In this document: piece by piece, positions 7,472 to 16,415 of the stretch
How positions within the stretch are numbered: position 1 is the stretch's first letter
Layout: each line of letters starts with the position of its first letter
NCBI GenBank assembly: GCA_021779935.1
Contig: JAJXZT010000007.1
Coordinates: 1 to 55,738 of the forward strand
DNA length: 55,738 bases
Direction of reading: 5' to 3'
Source of the DNA: Acidobacteriota bacterium
GTDB lineage: Bacteria > Acidobacteriota > Terriglobia > Terriglobales > Acidobacteriaceae
Program-made: the position numbers and the translations under genes
The notes under the pieces: model-generated
What the model saw: only the letters and a program-made list of their open reading frames with translations
The model's database searches: none
Told to the model about the DNA's origin: nothing

Positions 7472-8389
7472 TCAGGCAAACCGTGGCATTCCCCTCAATT
7501 TCGTGAGCATTCGGATCACGTGCTTTAGATAATCCAATAGTGCCGCATAAAGCTCGGCGAACTGGAACTCCGCTTCAGACGGACGAGCCATGATTGCGAA
7601 TTGCCTGCCTTTTTCATTCCCGGCAGAATCCAAGATCGGCTTCCCGATGCGATCCTCAATCTCTGTGTACAATTCGCCGTGATCTACGGACGGACGAATC
7701 CGATGAACTAAACGGTTGCGATAATCGACAACGGTCTTCTGATGGGACGATTGGGATGGCTCGTCGAGCGCATCGATGATGTACTGATACTCGTCGCTCG
7801 ACAGTTTCCCCGCCTCGAACTCTCTCTTGAGTCCCTTTTTCACATCCTTCATCGTCAGCTTCTTCTCCCAATCGTCATCGGTCTGATCAACGACGACTAA
7901 TGTGCCTCCGAAATTCTCGAACAAGAGACGGACGACGAGGTCTTGAATCTTGACCAAGCTGGAGACGGCGAGGTTGAGATGGTACATCTTCCCGAAATGG
8001 GCGTAGTACTTCAGTTGCTCGTCTTTCCGACTCGACGGAGGTTCAGTAGGTTCAAGGGCCTTATACGCACGAGCCTGAGACAAAAGGAACCGAACATCGG
8101 CAAGGGTGTTCGTGATTTCGAGCCAGAGATTTTCCGTATTGCGTACGTTCCACCACTGGCTGAAATCAATCTTGCGTGGCGGCGAAGAGGTTAAATCGCA
8201 TTCGGTGTCAGGAATCTCGTCGCTGAAGGCTCCGTAGTTCAGCGCCTTCTTGAATTCAGCCATCATCTCGATCCCGAGATTTTCCTCACCCTCGGGTGAT
8301 CGATCTCCGGTAACGGAAATTGTCTCTTCGTTAATAACTGACGGTTCACCATCAGACAGTCGAACAAGTTCGAGTCGATATTTGGGCAT
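7472..8389 (-). CDS. HEPN-like hypothetical protein
   Basis: A 305-residue soluble protein. The helical second half contains R224-N-R-L-V-H229 in 'VVDYRNRLVHRIRP', an Rx4H motif like the active site of HEPN RNases, in the right place near the end of a long helical region. The family may be the Cthe_2314-like HEPN group; I am unsure. The ATG has CCGGAGAAC upstream. The gene sits 12 bases after a small gene (8402-8602) and upstream of the methyltransferase, so it travels with the restriction cassette. HEPN proteins in such positions are often toxins or RNA-cutting defence effectors; no activity is shown. Confidence 0.6.
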   Translation of the reverse strand: MPKYRLELVRLSDGEPSVINEETISVTGDRSPEGEENLGIEMMAEFKKALNYGAFSDEIPDTECDLTSSPPRKIDFSQWWNVRNTENLWLEITNTLADVRFLLSQARAYKALEPTEPPSSRKDEQLKYYAHFGKMYHLNLAVSSLVKIQDLVVRLLFENFGGTLVVVDQTDDDWEKKLTMKDVKKGLKREFEAGKLSSDEYQYIIDALDEPSQSSHQKTVVDYRNRLVHRIRPSVDHGELYTEIEDRIGKPILDSAGNEKGRQFAIMARPSEAEFQFAELYAALLDYLKHVIRMLTKLRGMPRFA

Positions 8390-8401
8390 TGTGTTCTCCG
8401 G

Positions 8402-8602
8402 TTATCTTCGAGCGGGCCACAGTGAATCAATCCGCCGCATGATCCGGTCGGCGATACTAATCGCATCGGCAATTGCTGATTCGAACGCAGGCGAAGGTCT
8501 TCCGTCCCAATTCGCAAGCTTCCGAGCAGCGAGAATAGAGGCGGCGATCAGCAGAACACGTTTGCGGCCTTCGTCCGTGGGGAACCTGAGTTGTAACCTC
8601 AC
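8402..8602 (-). CDS. Small helical protein, unknown function
   Basis: A 66-residue frame with a GTG start and no strong ribosome-binding site. The body 'RKRVLLIAASILAARKLANWDG' and 'IADAISIADRIMRRID' reads as two amphipathic helices. Short proteins of this pattern ('IAASILAARKL ... AISDAI ... A..IM..ID') recur in accessory regions of several phyla as far as I recall. Its end is 12 bases from the HEPN-like gene, consistent with one operon 8602-4504. Confidence 0.5.
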   Translation of the reverse strand: MRLQLRFPTDEGRKRVLLIAASILAARKLANWDGRPSPAFESAIADAISIADRIMRRIDSLWPARR

Positions 8603-8814
8603 GCACCCCGGTGCGCTAAGTGGGAGTGTATCATTTTCGCTTTTTGTTCGCCACGTGAGACTTTCGGAAGGAAGCTGCTGTCCCGCACCGACCTGAACAA
8701 GGGTTTAGCAAGCCAGCTTGGCCCAAAAAGCCTCTCGACCTCTCGCACCCCCGCTTGGCTGCCGAGCCCTGAACTAGCATAAGATTCGCTACCTACTCGC
8801 CCGGAGGACGCCCC

Positions 8815-9504
<690 letters not shown>

Positions 9505-9506
9505 GC

Positions 9507-9528
9507 GAGGGCGTAGCCCCTCATTTTT
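9507..9528 (+). terminator. Rho-independent terminator after the YecA-like gene
   Basis: GAGGG (9507-9511) pairs with CCCTC (9518-9522) across a six-base loop and is followed by ATTTTT. It starts three bases after the stop codon. Confidence 0.6.
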
Positions 9529-9601
9529 CCGTTTTTCCGGGTTGAATTGGCTTGTGCTCAGGCAGAGTTCGGGAGAGAATCCCCGCTCAGGACGGGGCAC
9601 A

Positions 9602-9625
9602 GGTAGCGCAAGTGGTAGCGCAACT
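9602..9625. repeat. Two tandem 12-base units
   Basis: GGTAGCGCAAGT is followed directly by GGTAGCGCAACT. The core GGTAGCGC recurs inside the palindrome at 9794-9805. These may mark a recombination or protein-binding site at the edge of the accessory region; no function is shown. Confidence 0.5.
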
Positions 9626-9822
9626 GGATACCGAATTCCGTTGGACTATTTGTGACTATTTTTCGAAGAAAACAGCCCGAAAATTTGCCAATAACACTGG
9701 TTTTTTGGAAACTGGCTTTTGCGCCTAAGTCCTTTACAGGGTTCGATTTTTGCAGTATTTTCGGAAATAGTTTAACGTGCTCTGTTGATTCCCGGTAGCG
9801 CTACCAAAATGCAAGTTTCCCA

Positions 9823-9846
9823 AAGCCGCTGAAAAGCGGCTTTTGT
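9823..9846 (+). terminator. Hairpin terminator without an obvious upstream gene
   Basis: AAGCCGCT (9823-9830) pairs with AGCGGCTT (9835-9842) around a GAAA tetraloop and runs into TTTTG. It follows gene-free sequence, which suggests that a gene once ended here. A close copy ends the 10090-11007 gene. Confidence 0.6.
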
Positions 9847-10089
9847 GTTGATGAGCTCCGGATCGGATTCCCAAAGAAGTTACTCCTTCGGCTTCTTGTC
9901 GCGGGATACCTAATGGATCGCCAAACGCCAGCAAAAGATGGGATGTGTGTGTTTTTGCACATAGCAACCACGCTAAACTTGCTACAAAGATGTTTGGTGC
10001 GCGTTAACGATCTTCAGGCAACACGCGCGTGCCTGTATGCAACTCACTGGTCCGTACAAGCAACCATACAAGAGGTTGGAGGGAAGATA

Positions 10090-11007
10090 TTGCGACGAAA
10101 GAAGGGGTACTGTCTTTTTATTCTGCTATTCCTATTGAGCGGCGGTGCGGTTCTTCAAGCGCAGATGGACCCGTATTTCACGGCGATCACCCATCCTGTG
10201 CCGCGAGACTCGGCGATGGTGATGGCGCTCTCGGATTTCCAGGTAGCGCGCTACACCCCCAATTTCTTTACTGGCATGGCGATGGCGGAATACGGCGTTA
10301 CGTCGCGCTGGACAGCGGGCATGATGGTGGAAGGGCAAAAGATTTCCGGCTTGCCCACGACCTATGGGGGCCTGCGCTTCAACAGCTATGTTCGGGTCTT
10401 TCCGCACGACCACCTGCTGAACTTCACGCTCTATGGCGAGTACGAGTATTTGAATGAGGCATCGCTGTACAAGATGGAGGTTTCCGGGTTCGGGGGAGAG
10501 GACCTATCCGGCCCGTTGCCGGTAGCACGACGCACGGCGGCACACACCTTCGAGCAGCGGGCGATTGTCTACCACGACTGGGGACGGACGAACCTGGCGT
10601 TTAACTTCATCAATGAGACAAGCACGGACAGCGGCACGAATAACTTTGGTTATACGTGGGGAGTGTTCCGGCAGCCTGAGTATATGGCAATGGATATGAG
10701 CACTGGCATGGCCGGAATGGCGGACATGCCGGGTATGTCGAAGCAGAAAGCGCCTCCGGCGTTTTCGTTGCAGCGGGTGGGCTATGGGCTGGAGATGATG
10801 GGCGCGCTGGGCAACACGGATCAGTTCGGCTTCGACTGGCATCGGCAACAGCAGTATGTGGGGCCACTGTTCAATTACGCCGTGTCGAAGCATTGGAGCG
10901 TCCAAGTGGAGCCGGCGTTCGGACTCTCGGACGTGAGCGATCCGTTTGTGTTGCGAATGGGCATTGGATATTCGATCGATCACCTTCTACACCGGGGAGT
11001 ACGCTGA
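10090..11007 (+). CDS. Exported Met-rich protein, probable outer-membrane beta-barrel
   Basis: The start is taken as TTG at 10090, six bases after GGAGGG. It gives a clean signal peptide (basic MRRKKG, hydrophobic 'LFILLFLLSGGAV', AQA-type cleavage), whereas the longer frame from 9913 buries it. The 305-residue product has many alternating strands ending in aromatic residues, as in outer-membrane barrels. It also has a Met-rich loop 'MAMDMSTGMAGMADMPGM' like copper- or silver-binding loops. Similar proteins accompany copper-handling genes in some bacteria (recollection), but none is adjacent here. A terminator follows about 50 bases downstream. Confidence 0.75.
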   Translation: MRRKKGYCLFILLFLLSGGAVLQAQMDPYFTAITHPVPRDSAMVMALSDFQVARYTPNFFTGMAMAEYGVTSRWTAGMMVEGQKISGLPTTYGGLRFNSYVRVFPHDHLLNFTLYGEYEYLNEASLYKMEVSGFGGEDLSGPLPVARRTAAHTFEQRAIVYHDWGRTNLAFNFINETSTDSGTNNFGYTWGVFRQPEYMAMDMSTGMAGMADMPGMSKQKAPPAFSLQRVGYGLEMMGALGNTDQFGFDWHRQQQYVGPLFNYAVSKHWSVQVEPAFGLSDVSDPFVLRMGIGYSIDHLLHRGVR

Positions 11008-11058
11008 GGCGTGGTGCAGGACAGAATACGGATGGAGTGCCATAATACGTTTGTCCCG

Positions 11059-11084
11059 AAGCCGCTGATGAGGCGGCTTTTGTG
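11059..11084 (+). terminator. Terminator of the Met-rich protein gene
   Basis: AAGCCGC (11059-11065) pairs with GCGGCTT (11073-11079) around a seven-base loop, followed by TTGTG. The sequence is nearly the same as the hairpin at 9823. Confidence 0.6.
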
Positions 11085-11496
11085 TTGCTCGCAAATTGCG
11101 GCTGACACCCCCTAACGACAATTCACGGGTACAGTGGTACATAGGTAATTCAGCCCGGATGCGCAGAGAGCGGCCGTGAAAGTCTGCAAGCCATTCCTGC
11201 CCCTTCCCCTACCTTCAGACCTGGAGATGAACAAACTGAAAAATGGCGAGAAGAGGGTAGGCTGTCAGGTACTTTCAACCGCTCTCCCGCACCCGCCATT
11301 AGTTGTCTCTTGGCGGTCGCCGCTGACGCTGTAGCTACTTTTTTACAAATTCACGGGCCGGGGAATTTGACGTTTCAGGGGATGTTCTTGCTGGTATGAT
11401 TCGCAGGAAATGTGACATTTTGCCTTGGTAGGCGGGCCACAGCAACGCAGTCCGAGATTGGACGGGCAACCTGTGGAGATGGCAGAAAGGGCGGAC
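11085..11496 (+). other. Gene-free stretch
   Basis: No coding frame with a credible start, and no RNA gene or repeat, is seen in these 412 bases. Short frames on the minus strand in this stretch and over the next gene are shadows. The promoter of the 11497 lipoprotein gene must lie at its 3' end, but no convincing -35/-10 pair stands out. Confidence 0.4.
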
Positions 11497-12078
11497 ATGA
11501 GAATACAGTCTTTTCGTCTGTGGGCAGCCTTGGCGTTGCTGACGGGGGCGGTGGGATGCAACGTGAAGCAACCCTCCGATGCGACCGCCAAACCGAAGCA
11601 AGAGGAACATTCGGCTCAGTCCACGGGCGGCGCACAGCGGTTTGTCTTTCCCTCGCAGTCAACCCCGTTCCCGGCGGCATCTGTTGCCCTGGACACCCAA
11701 ACCGGACAATTGTGTAAGACATATCCGTGGCCTGATGCCAAGACGCTCCCCCGTGGTCTGCCGCTCTGCTCGGATGCCACATGTCCGACGGTTGCATCGC
11801 TCACGGGCGCAACCACTGAATATCTTGGCTTCACCTACACGTTCAATGGTTTAAAGTGGGTCAAGGGTTCCAAAGCTCAGAGCTACAATCCTAAGACTCA
11901 AGATATGGACCCTTGGAGTGCTGACCAGTACGACCCTTTGGGATTGTTTTCCAAGGAAGAGAAAGCCAATCATCGGCTTACGAAGCCAGAGATTCAGGCC
12001 GTTGCAGATAAATTTGATGTCACCTATCAGGAGGCATTGCAAGACGCGAAGAATCAGGGATACCAAGTTCCTAAGTAA
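11497..12078 (+). CDS. Putative lipoprotein, 193 aa
   Basis: ATG at 11497 gives a lipoprotein signal: 'MRIQSFRLWAALALLTGAVGC' with the Cys at about residue 21; a longer frame from 11425 would spoil it. The low-complexity Thr/Gln/Lys linker after the lipobox is followed by a domain with four cysteines ('GQLCKTYPW', 'LPLCSDATC'), probably disulfide-bonded. The C-terminus reads 'LTKPEIQAVADKFDVTYQEALQDAKNQGYQV'. Family unknown. The next lipoprotein gene follows after 22 bases, so they form a pair. Confidence 0.65.
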   Translation: MRIQSFRLWAALALLTGAVGCNVKQPSDATAKPKQEEHSAQSTGGAQRFVFPSQSTPFPAASVALDTQTGQLCKTYPWPDAKTLPRGLPLCSDATCPTVASLTGATTEYLGFTYTFNGLKWVKGSKAQSYNPKTQDMDPWSADQYDPLGLFSKEEKANHRLTKPEIQAVADKFDVTYQEALQDAKNQGYQVPK

Positions 12079-12100
12079 CAAACCACATTTTGAGGCAACG

Positions 12101-12847
12101 ATGAATCTCAAGGAAGGAACGCGACGGCTGGCCTTGCTCTTGGGAGTGGCGGGGGCGATTCTTGGCGCGTTCGCCCTCGTTCTGATGGTGTCCGGCTGTC
12201 GGAAGGAACCGCGTCTACTTTCGCCGGTCCAGACCAATGCTGAGCAAAAAGCAGAATCGCATCCGTGGCCGTGCATTGATCGCCCGCAGAGTGATCCCGG
12301 CACTGAAGCAGCAATGTTCCAGAGGGTAAGCAGACAAGGAATTCTGCCGCACATCCAGAACATGACTCCTCAGAACGCTGCCCTGGCAACCAAAGCTCAG
12401 AGCGCCCTGATTACACTTATGGACTTTTACGGCGATCCGCAGCACCCTAGCGTGCCATCGTTAGCCGATTTTTCGCAGTTGGCGGACAATCCCCATGCTC
12501 AGAAGACACTCGGCGCAGCATTCGCTTACTTAGACCAGAAAGACGAAGGTGCATCCGCGGCTGTGAACCGCACCATGACAGAACCGGAGAGGTTGTACTT
12601 CACAACGGTGACCACGACCTTGGGCAGTATCGACAGCGGCGACGCGAGCTTAGGGCGCCTCCGTGTCCCGCTCATTGGCACAGTGGCGACACCGGACGGC
12701 AGGAGCTATCTCAATCAAATGTTGCTGGAGAGCGAGCGACTGCGGGTAAGCCTGAACGGAATGCCGGATAATCGCCGCGCGCTGTGGTGGCTAGAATATC
12801 GCACTGGCCAAGTGATCGATAAGCTCAATTTGGGATGCGCGAAATGA
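12101..12847 (+). CDS. Putative lipoprotein, 248 aa
   Basis: ATG at 12101 is preceded by TGAGGCAACG. Residues 1-32 form a long signal ending in 'LVLMVSGC', a lipobox. The mature part is Gln/Ala-rich and helical, without recognised domain, and ends 'IDKLNLGCAK'. It pairs with the preceding lipoprotein gene (22-base gap); together they may make an envelope pair of unknown role. The longer frame that opens at 11918 overlaps the upstream gene and is rejected. Confidence 0.6.
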   Translation: MNLKEGTRRLALLLGVAGAILGAFALVLMVSGCRKEPRLLSPVQTNAEQKAESHPWPCIDRPQSDPGTEAAMFQRVSRQGILPHIQNMTPQNAALATKAQSALITLMDFYGDPQHPSVPSLADFSQLADNPHAQKTLGAAFAYLDQKDEGASAAVNRTMTEPERLYFTTVTTTLGSIDSGDASLGRLRVPLIGTVATPDGRSYLNQMLLESERLRVSLNGMPDNRRALWWLEYRTGQVIDKLNLGCAK

Positions 12848-13263
12848 ACACAGGGCCGCCCGTTCCGTGTTCCGCTCTTGAGACCTGGGAGCGCACAAAT
12901 CTAAGTAAAGGTTGCGTAGAGATGCTCCGCCATCATGTTCCCTGCCCGCTGGTGGGGCTCGAGTGCTCGCGGTTAAGGTCTGGGCCGTTCACCGCATGGT
13001 TTGTTCTTGTGAGGAGTCCAATCTTGGACTTCTGGTGCATCGCTGCTGCGTACGAGGTATGATTCCGTCGATTCGGCTAGGGTCGCTCCCGAATGGGCAG
13101 GCTCTCCCGGCTTGCCCCGCCGATCTCTTCACTGCCGGGATGCCACTCGGGAGGTGGCAGCGAGATGCCCCCTAGCAGGACGCAACGCCACCAAGAGAAT
13201 TCCGCCCGTTCTTCGCCGCCTATATCTGCCCAGAAGTATTTATTCATGCACTGGGTTTTAAGA
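12848..13263 (+). other. Gene-free stretch
   Basis: I see no gene here. Small frames exist on both strands (for example 12912-13175) but have no ribosome-binding site, no plausible protein pattern and mutually overlapping shadows. The end of the stretch could be coding if the following gene starts at 13165 rather than 13264. Confidence 0.35.
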
Positions 13264-13800
13264 ATGGAAGCTCTGAACAGGCTCGCAGAGAACTCTGAGG
13301 TCAATGAACCGCCGGATCGAAAATCGGAATCCATAGCCGAGTGGATGCGGAAGGCACAAAAATACATAGATGAATCGAACAGGCTTTTACTTCAAATTAA
13401 GCGGATACAGAGTTATCTAGGCCGGAATCCGAAGAGCATCGATCCCAAAATAGTCGAGACGGCGAATTGGATAGCAACTGCAAGATGGGCCCGGGCGTTG
13501 ATTCAGAACGGCGAATCCGATGAAGCTGTTGCAAGGTTTTTGAAGAATTCCGCGGAAGGTCAAAAACGTGGGCGGCCCTCCGGCGCAATGAATTGTGACG
13601 GTCAAGCTTTGAGGGCCCTTGTGTTACACGACAGCAACCCGAAGTGGTGGACCTGGCCGAAACTTGCGGACAGAGTGCTTGGTTGCAAAGTGCATACAAA
13701 GCACACATCGGATTCCAACTGCACCGCTAAATTGAAACAGGCTGTTACTGGATTGCGTAAGTTTCTTCGAGAGCTTGAGTCCGAATTTACCGTGAAATAA
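13264..13800 (+). CDS. Hypothetical protein with possible winged-helix C-terminus
   Basis: The frame is open from 13093, but convincing protein sequence starts around ATG 13264 (MEALNRLAENSE). The first half is helical and charged. The second half ('RGRPSGAMNCDG', then 'WTWPKLADRVLGCKVH' and 'LKQAVTGLRKFLREL') has the rhythm of a helix-turn-helix with a basic lead, including two Cys/His pairs that could bind zinc. I do not recognise the family. No strong ribosome-binding site marks the start. Base composition is lower in GC than the housekeeping region, fitting acquired DNA. Confidence 0.5.
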   Translation: MEALNRLAENSEVNEPPDRKSESIAEWMRKAQKYIDESNRLLLQIKRIQSYLGRNPKSIDPKIVETANWIATARWARALIQNGESDEAVARFLKNSAEGQKRGRPSGAMNCDGQALRALVLHDSNPKWWTWPKLADRVLGCKVHTKHTSDSNCTAKLKQAVTGLRKFLRELESEFTVK

Positions 13801-13893
13801 ATTCCGCCATTTTTTGTTACTTCGAGATAAGTCCTGTTCCCGCTAAGCTCCGTTCATTGGCGGAGAAAAACGCCAAAAAGGAGCAAACAGACA

Positions 13894-14058
13894 GTGATAG
13901 TAGAACAGGACATTTTCACATCACCGCCGAGCATTCAGGATGTGCTCGGCGAAATGAAGGTAATTGGTCAACGGCTGGACTTGATCGTGCCTCGACTCGA
14001 TCAGCGTGACTCGATCAGAATGAACAAACACTTGGCCGGCTGGGCGACCAGTTCATGA
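13894..14058 (+). CDS. Small protein, 54 aa
   Basis: A GTG start 11 bases after AAAGGAG opens a frame 'MIVEQDIFTSPPSIQDVLGEM' to a TGA at 14056. The product is acidic in the first half and basic in the second ('RLDQRDSIRMNKH'). It lies in the gap between the 13264 gene and the aldo/keto reductase. The coding call rests on the ribosome-binding site and sensible codon use only. Confidence 0.35.
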   Translation: MIVEQDIFTSPPSIQDVLGEMKVIGQRLDLIVPRLDQRDSIRMNKHLAGWATSS

Positions 14059-14129
14059 CTCTTTTGTGCCATATTTTCTTGCCTGACGATTTCCTCTGCC
14101 GTAGGATTCTCTGCACAGCGGAGGCAATC

Positions 14130-15185
14130 ATGAGCGACTCGTCTGATCCCAAGCTGCTTTCCAATTCACGTCGTGACTTCCTGAAAACAACCGGCGCGGT
14201 AACGGCCGGGTTGGTGGCGCAGAGCCTGGTACCGGCGCAGGCCGGAGCGTTGCCGGCGCTGCCCTCGAACCCGTTGACGGCCGATGCCATGCCTACGCGC
14301 AACCTGGGAAAGACCGGGTATCGCGTCGGGATATTCAGTCTCGGCGGACAGGCTTCGGTGGAGAAGCCGAACAACGATGACGTGGCGGTGCCGATCGTCG
14401 AGCGGGCGCTCGATCTCGGCATCAACTACATCGACACGGCGGCGCAGTATGGCGGCACGGAGCGCTGGAGCCAGCGCTATATCGGACAGGTGATGAAGCG
14501 GCGTCGCAGCGAGGCGTACCTGGCGAGCAAGACACACGACCGCACGCGCGACGGTTCGCTCAAGCTGCTGGAAGAATCGCTGAAGCTGCTGAACACGGAT
14601 CATCTGGACGCGTGGCAGTTGCATCACGTCACGACGATGGACGACGTGGAGCGGATTTTCGCCAAGGGTGGAGCGATTGAGGCGATGCACGAGGCGCGCG
14701 AGCAGAAGATGGTGCGCTTCCTGGGAGTGACGGGCCACACCGATCCGGAGGTGCTGATGGAGTGCCTGCGGCGGTCGCCCTTCGACCAGATTCTGATGGC
14801 GGTGAATGCCGCCGATCCGCATCACCTGAGCTTCCAGGAGAAGCTGCTGCCGATGGCGCTGGAGAAGCAGATGGGAATCATCGGGATGAAGATTCCCGCG
14901 CGCGGGCGCATCCTGTCGACGTGGACGCCTCCTCCTGATGCGCACGGCGGATGGGAGGGAAGCGCGAAAGGGCCGGGCACACTGGTGATGAAGGAAGCCA
15001 TGTACTACGTGCTCTCGCTGCCGGTGAGTACGGTGATTATTGGGTGCGATACGATCGCACAACTGGAAGAGAACGTGAAGCTGGCGCGGGAGTTTACGCC
15101 GCTCAGCGGAGAGCAACTGGCCGCACTGGCGGCAAAGACGCAGCCAGTCGCGCAGCAGGCACTGTTCTTCCGGAGATGGTCGTAG
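14130..15185 (+). CDS. TAT-exported aldo/keto reductase
   Basis: ATG at 14130 (GGAGGCAATC upstream) gives a twin-arginine signal 'NSRRDFLKTTGAVTAGLVAQ'. The body is an aldo/keto reductase barrel: 'MPTRNLGKTGYRVGIFSLGG' at its start, 'GINYIDTAAQYGG' with the conserved Asp-Tyr region, 'LASKTHDR' with the catalytic Lys, 'LDAWQLHHV' with the His, and 'VSTVIIGCDT' near the end. These enzymes reduce carbonyls with NADPH; the export signal means it folds in the cytoplasm and works in the periplasm. Substrate unknown. The length (351 aa) is normal for the exported subgroup. It stands alone with a terminator-like hairpin after it. Confidence 0.9.
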   Translation: MSDSSDPKLLSNSRRDFLKTTGAVTAGLVAQSLVPAQAGALPALPSNPLTADAMPTRNLGKTGYRVGIFSLGGQASVEKPNNDDVAVPIVERALDLGINYIDTAAQYGGTERWSQRYIGQVMKRRRSEAYLASKTHDRTRDGSLKLLEESLKLLNTDHLDAWQLHHVTTMDDVERIFAKGGAIEAMHEAREQKMVRFLGVTGHTDPEVLMECLRRSPFDQILMAVNAADPHHLSFQEKLLPMALEKQMGIIGMKIPARGRILSTWTPPPDAHGGWEGSAKGPGTLVMKEAMYYVLSLPVSTVIIGCDTIAQLEENVKLAREFTPLSGEQLAALAAKTQPVAQQALFFRRWS

Positions 15186-15206
15186 GCAGTAGTTTGCCCG
15201 GTTCAC

Positions 15207-15240
15207 AAGAGGGTCTCCAGTCGGGGGCCCTCTTAATTTT
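15207..15240 (+). terminator. Terminator after the aldo/keto reductase gene
   Basis: AAGAGGG (15207-15213) pairs with CCCTCTT (15228-15234), followed by AATTTTT. The gap also separates it from the convergent pnuC gene. Confidence 0.5.
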
Positions 15241-15263
15241 TGTCGTGAAGAAGCGGAGGACGG

Positions 15264-15860
15264 TTAAGGAGCGGCGCTTTCGGTCTCCGGAGAGACTGGG
15301 GCAACGGATTCCATCGTTTTCGACCAGCGGATGTATCCGACGATGCACATGGCGATGAAGACGAGATAAAGGAAGGCGGTAAGGTAGAGGTGCTTGTAAC
15401 TATATAGACCGATGTAAATGACATCGGCGGCGATCCACAGCGACCAGTTTTCGAGAATCTTGCGGCTCATCATGTATTGCGCGGTCAGGCTCATGGCCGT
15501 CGTAAGGCCGTCGCCAAAGGGAACGGTGCTGTCCGTGTGCGAGCGCAGGAGCGCGTAGATGGCGACGGTGGAAAGTGCGGTAATGGCGGCCAGGATGGCG
15601 ACCTCGGAGGCGTTGGTCTTGCGAACCTTGAGTTCTGAACGGTGCTCGCCGCCGCGCAACCAGCTCCACCATCCATAAACCGAGATGACGATGTAGAAAA
15701 CCTGGAGGCTGGCGTCGGCGTAGAGTTTGCTCTGCCAGAAAAGCACGAGGAAGAAGAGATTGTTGGCGATCCCAATGGGCCACGTCCAGATGTTTTCCTT
15801 TGCGCCAAGCCACACGCACAGCGCACCGGTGACGAATCCCATGACCTCGGTTCCGCTCAT
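15264..15860 (-). CDS. pnuC: Nicotinamide riboside/mononucleotide transporter PnuC
   Basis: A 198-residue membrane protein with about seven hydrophobic segments. Diagnostic PnuC patterns are 'ENIWTWPIGIANN' in the first third, 'YADASLQVFYIVISVYGWW' and the late 'NWSLWIAADVIYIGLY'. PnuC carries nicotinamide riboside by facilitated diffusion for NAD salvage. No nadR or other NAD gene is adjacent. The C-terminal tail is Ser/Glu/Pro-rich. It converges on the aldo/keto reductase gene. Confidence 0.9.
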   Translation of the reverse strand: MSGTEVMGFVTGALCVWLGAKENIWTWPIGIANNLFFLVLFWQSKLYADASLQVFYIVISVYGWWSWLRGGEHRSELKVRKTNASEVAILAAITALSTVAIYALLRSHTDSTVPFGDGLTTAMSLTAQYMMSRKILENWSLWIAADVIYIGLYSYKHLYLTAFLYLVFIAMCIVGYIRWSKTMESVAPVSPETESAAP

Positions 15861-15969
15861 GTGTTCATGCTAACGCGAGAGCCATGCGATTTGCATCGAC
15901 GAATGTCAGCAGGTGGCGGACAGCGAATGGCGCCGGCATGTTGCGCGAGTGGGGTACAATGCCGCCACT

Positions 15970-16350
15970 ATGTTCTACCTATTGAAAACAGAGCCATCCG
16001 AATACTCCTTTGCCCATCTGCAAAAAGATAAGCAGACCGTGTGGGACGGTGTGACGAATCCGCAAGCGGTGAAATATCTGCGCGAGATGAAGAAGGGCGA
16101 TGCGCTGGTGATCTATCACACGGGCGGCGAACGGCGAGCCGTGGGGACGGCGACGGTCGTGTCCGTGGATGCGAGCAACCCAAAGGTGCCCGCAGTGACG
16201 ATTGTGGCGGGCAAGCCGCTTGCGACTTCCGTGACCCTCGACGAACTGAAGACGCGCAAGGAGTTTGCGGAGTCGCCGCTGCTTCGACAGGGGCGGCTCT
16301 CGGTTGTTCCGCTGACGGATGTTCAATATCGCGTGCTGACGGGGAAGTGA
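15970..16350 (+). CDS. EVE domain-containing protein
   Basis: The ATG at 15970 gives 126 residues beginning 'MFYLLKTEPSEYSFAHL', the standard opening of EVE (PUA-like) proteins, with 'WDGVTNPQAVKYLREMKKGD' and 'YHTGGERRAVGTA' following. EVE domains bind modified bases in DNA or RNA; this short single-domain form resembles the human thymocyte nuclear protein 1 group. A longer frame from 15913 is not supported by homology. A ribosome-binding site is weak. Confidence 0.9.
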   Translation: MFYLLKTEPSEYSFAHLQKDKQTVWDGVTNPQAVKYLREMKKGDALVIYHTGGERRAVGTATVVSVDASNPKVPAVTIVAGKPLATSVTLDELKTRKEFAESPLLRQGRLSVVPLTDVQYRVLTGK

Positions 16351-16415
16351 GATGGACAGCCGTTTGGTTTCCCGAGCCATCTAATACGCAGGAGTCTCAC
16401 AGGAGAAGATGAACC

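Larger units (their letters stand above)
9529..10089 (+). other. Gene-free stretch with short repeats and a possible decayed reading frame
   Basis: No complete gene is supported. A frame from 9546 to a stop at 9725 encodes 'AQVAQVVAQLD' and a basic tail, which could be the 3' remnant of an integrase or similar gene, but evidence is thin. The stretch holds the tandem GGTAGCGCAA repeats at 9602-9625, a 12-base perfect palindrome (GGTAGCGCTACC, 9794-9805) and a terminator hairpin at 9823. The open frame 9913-10089 is only an upstream extension of the gene starting at 10090. Confidence 0.4.

Noticed and set aside
9735-9765. Possible tRNA fragment (GGGTTCGATTTTT) at the island edge
   Set aside because: No T-stem pairing or acceptor stem can be formed, so it is not an attachment site in a tRNA gene.
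12835-13175. Small plus-strand frames after the second lipoprotein gene
   Set aside because: They have no ribosome-binding site, no consistent protein pattern and overlap each other.
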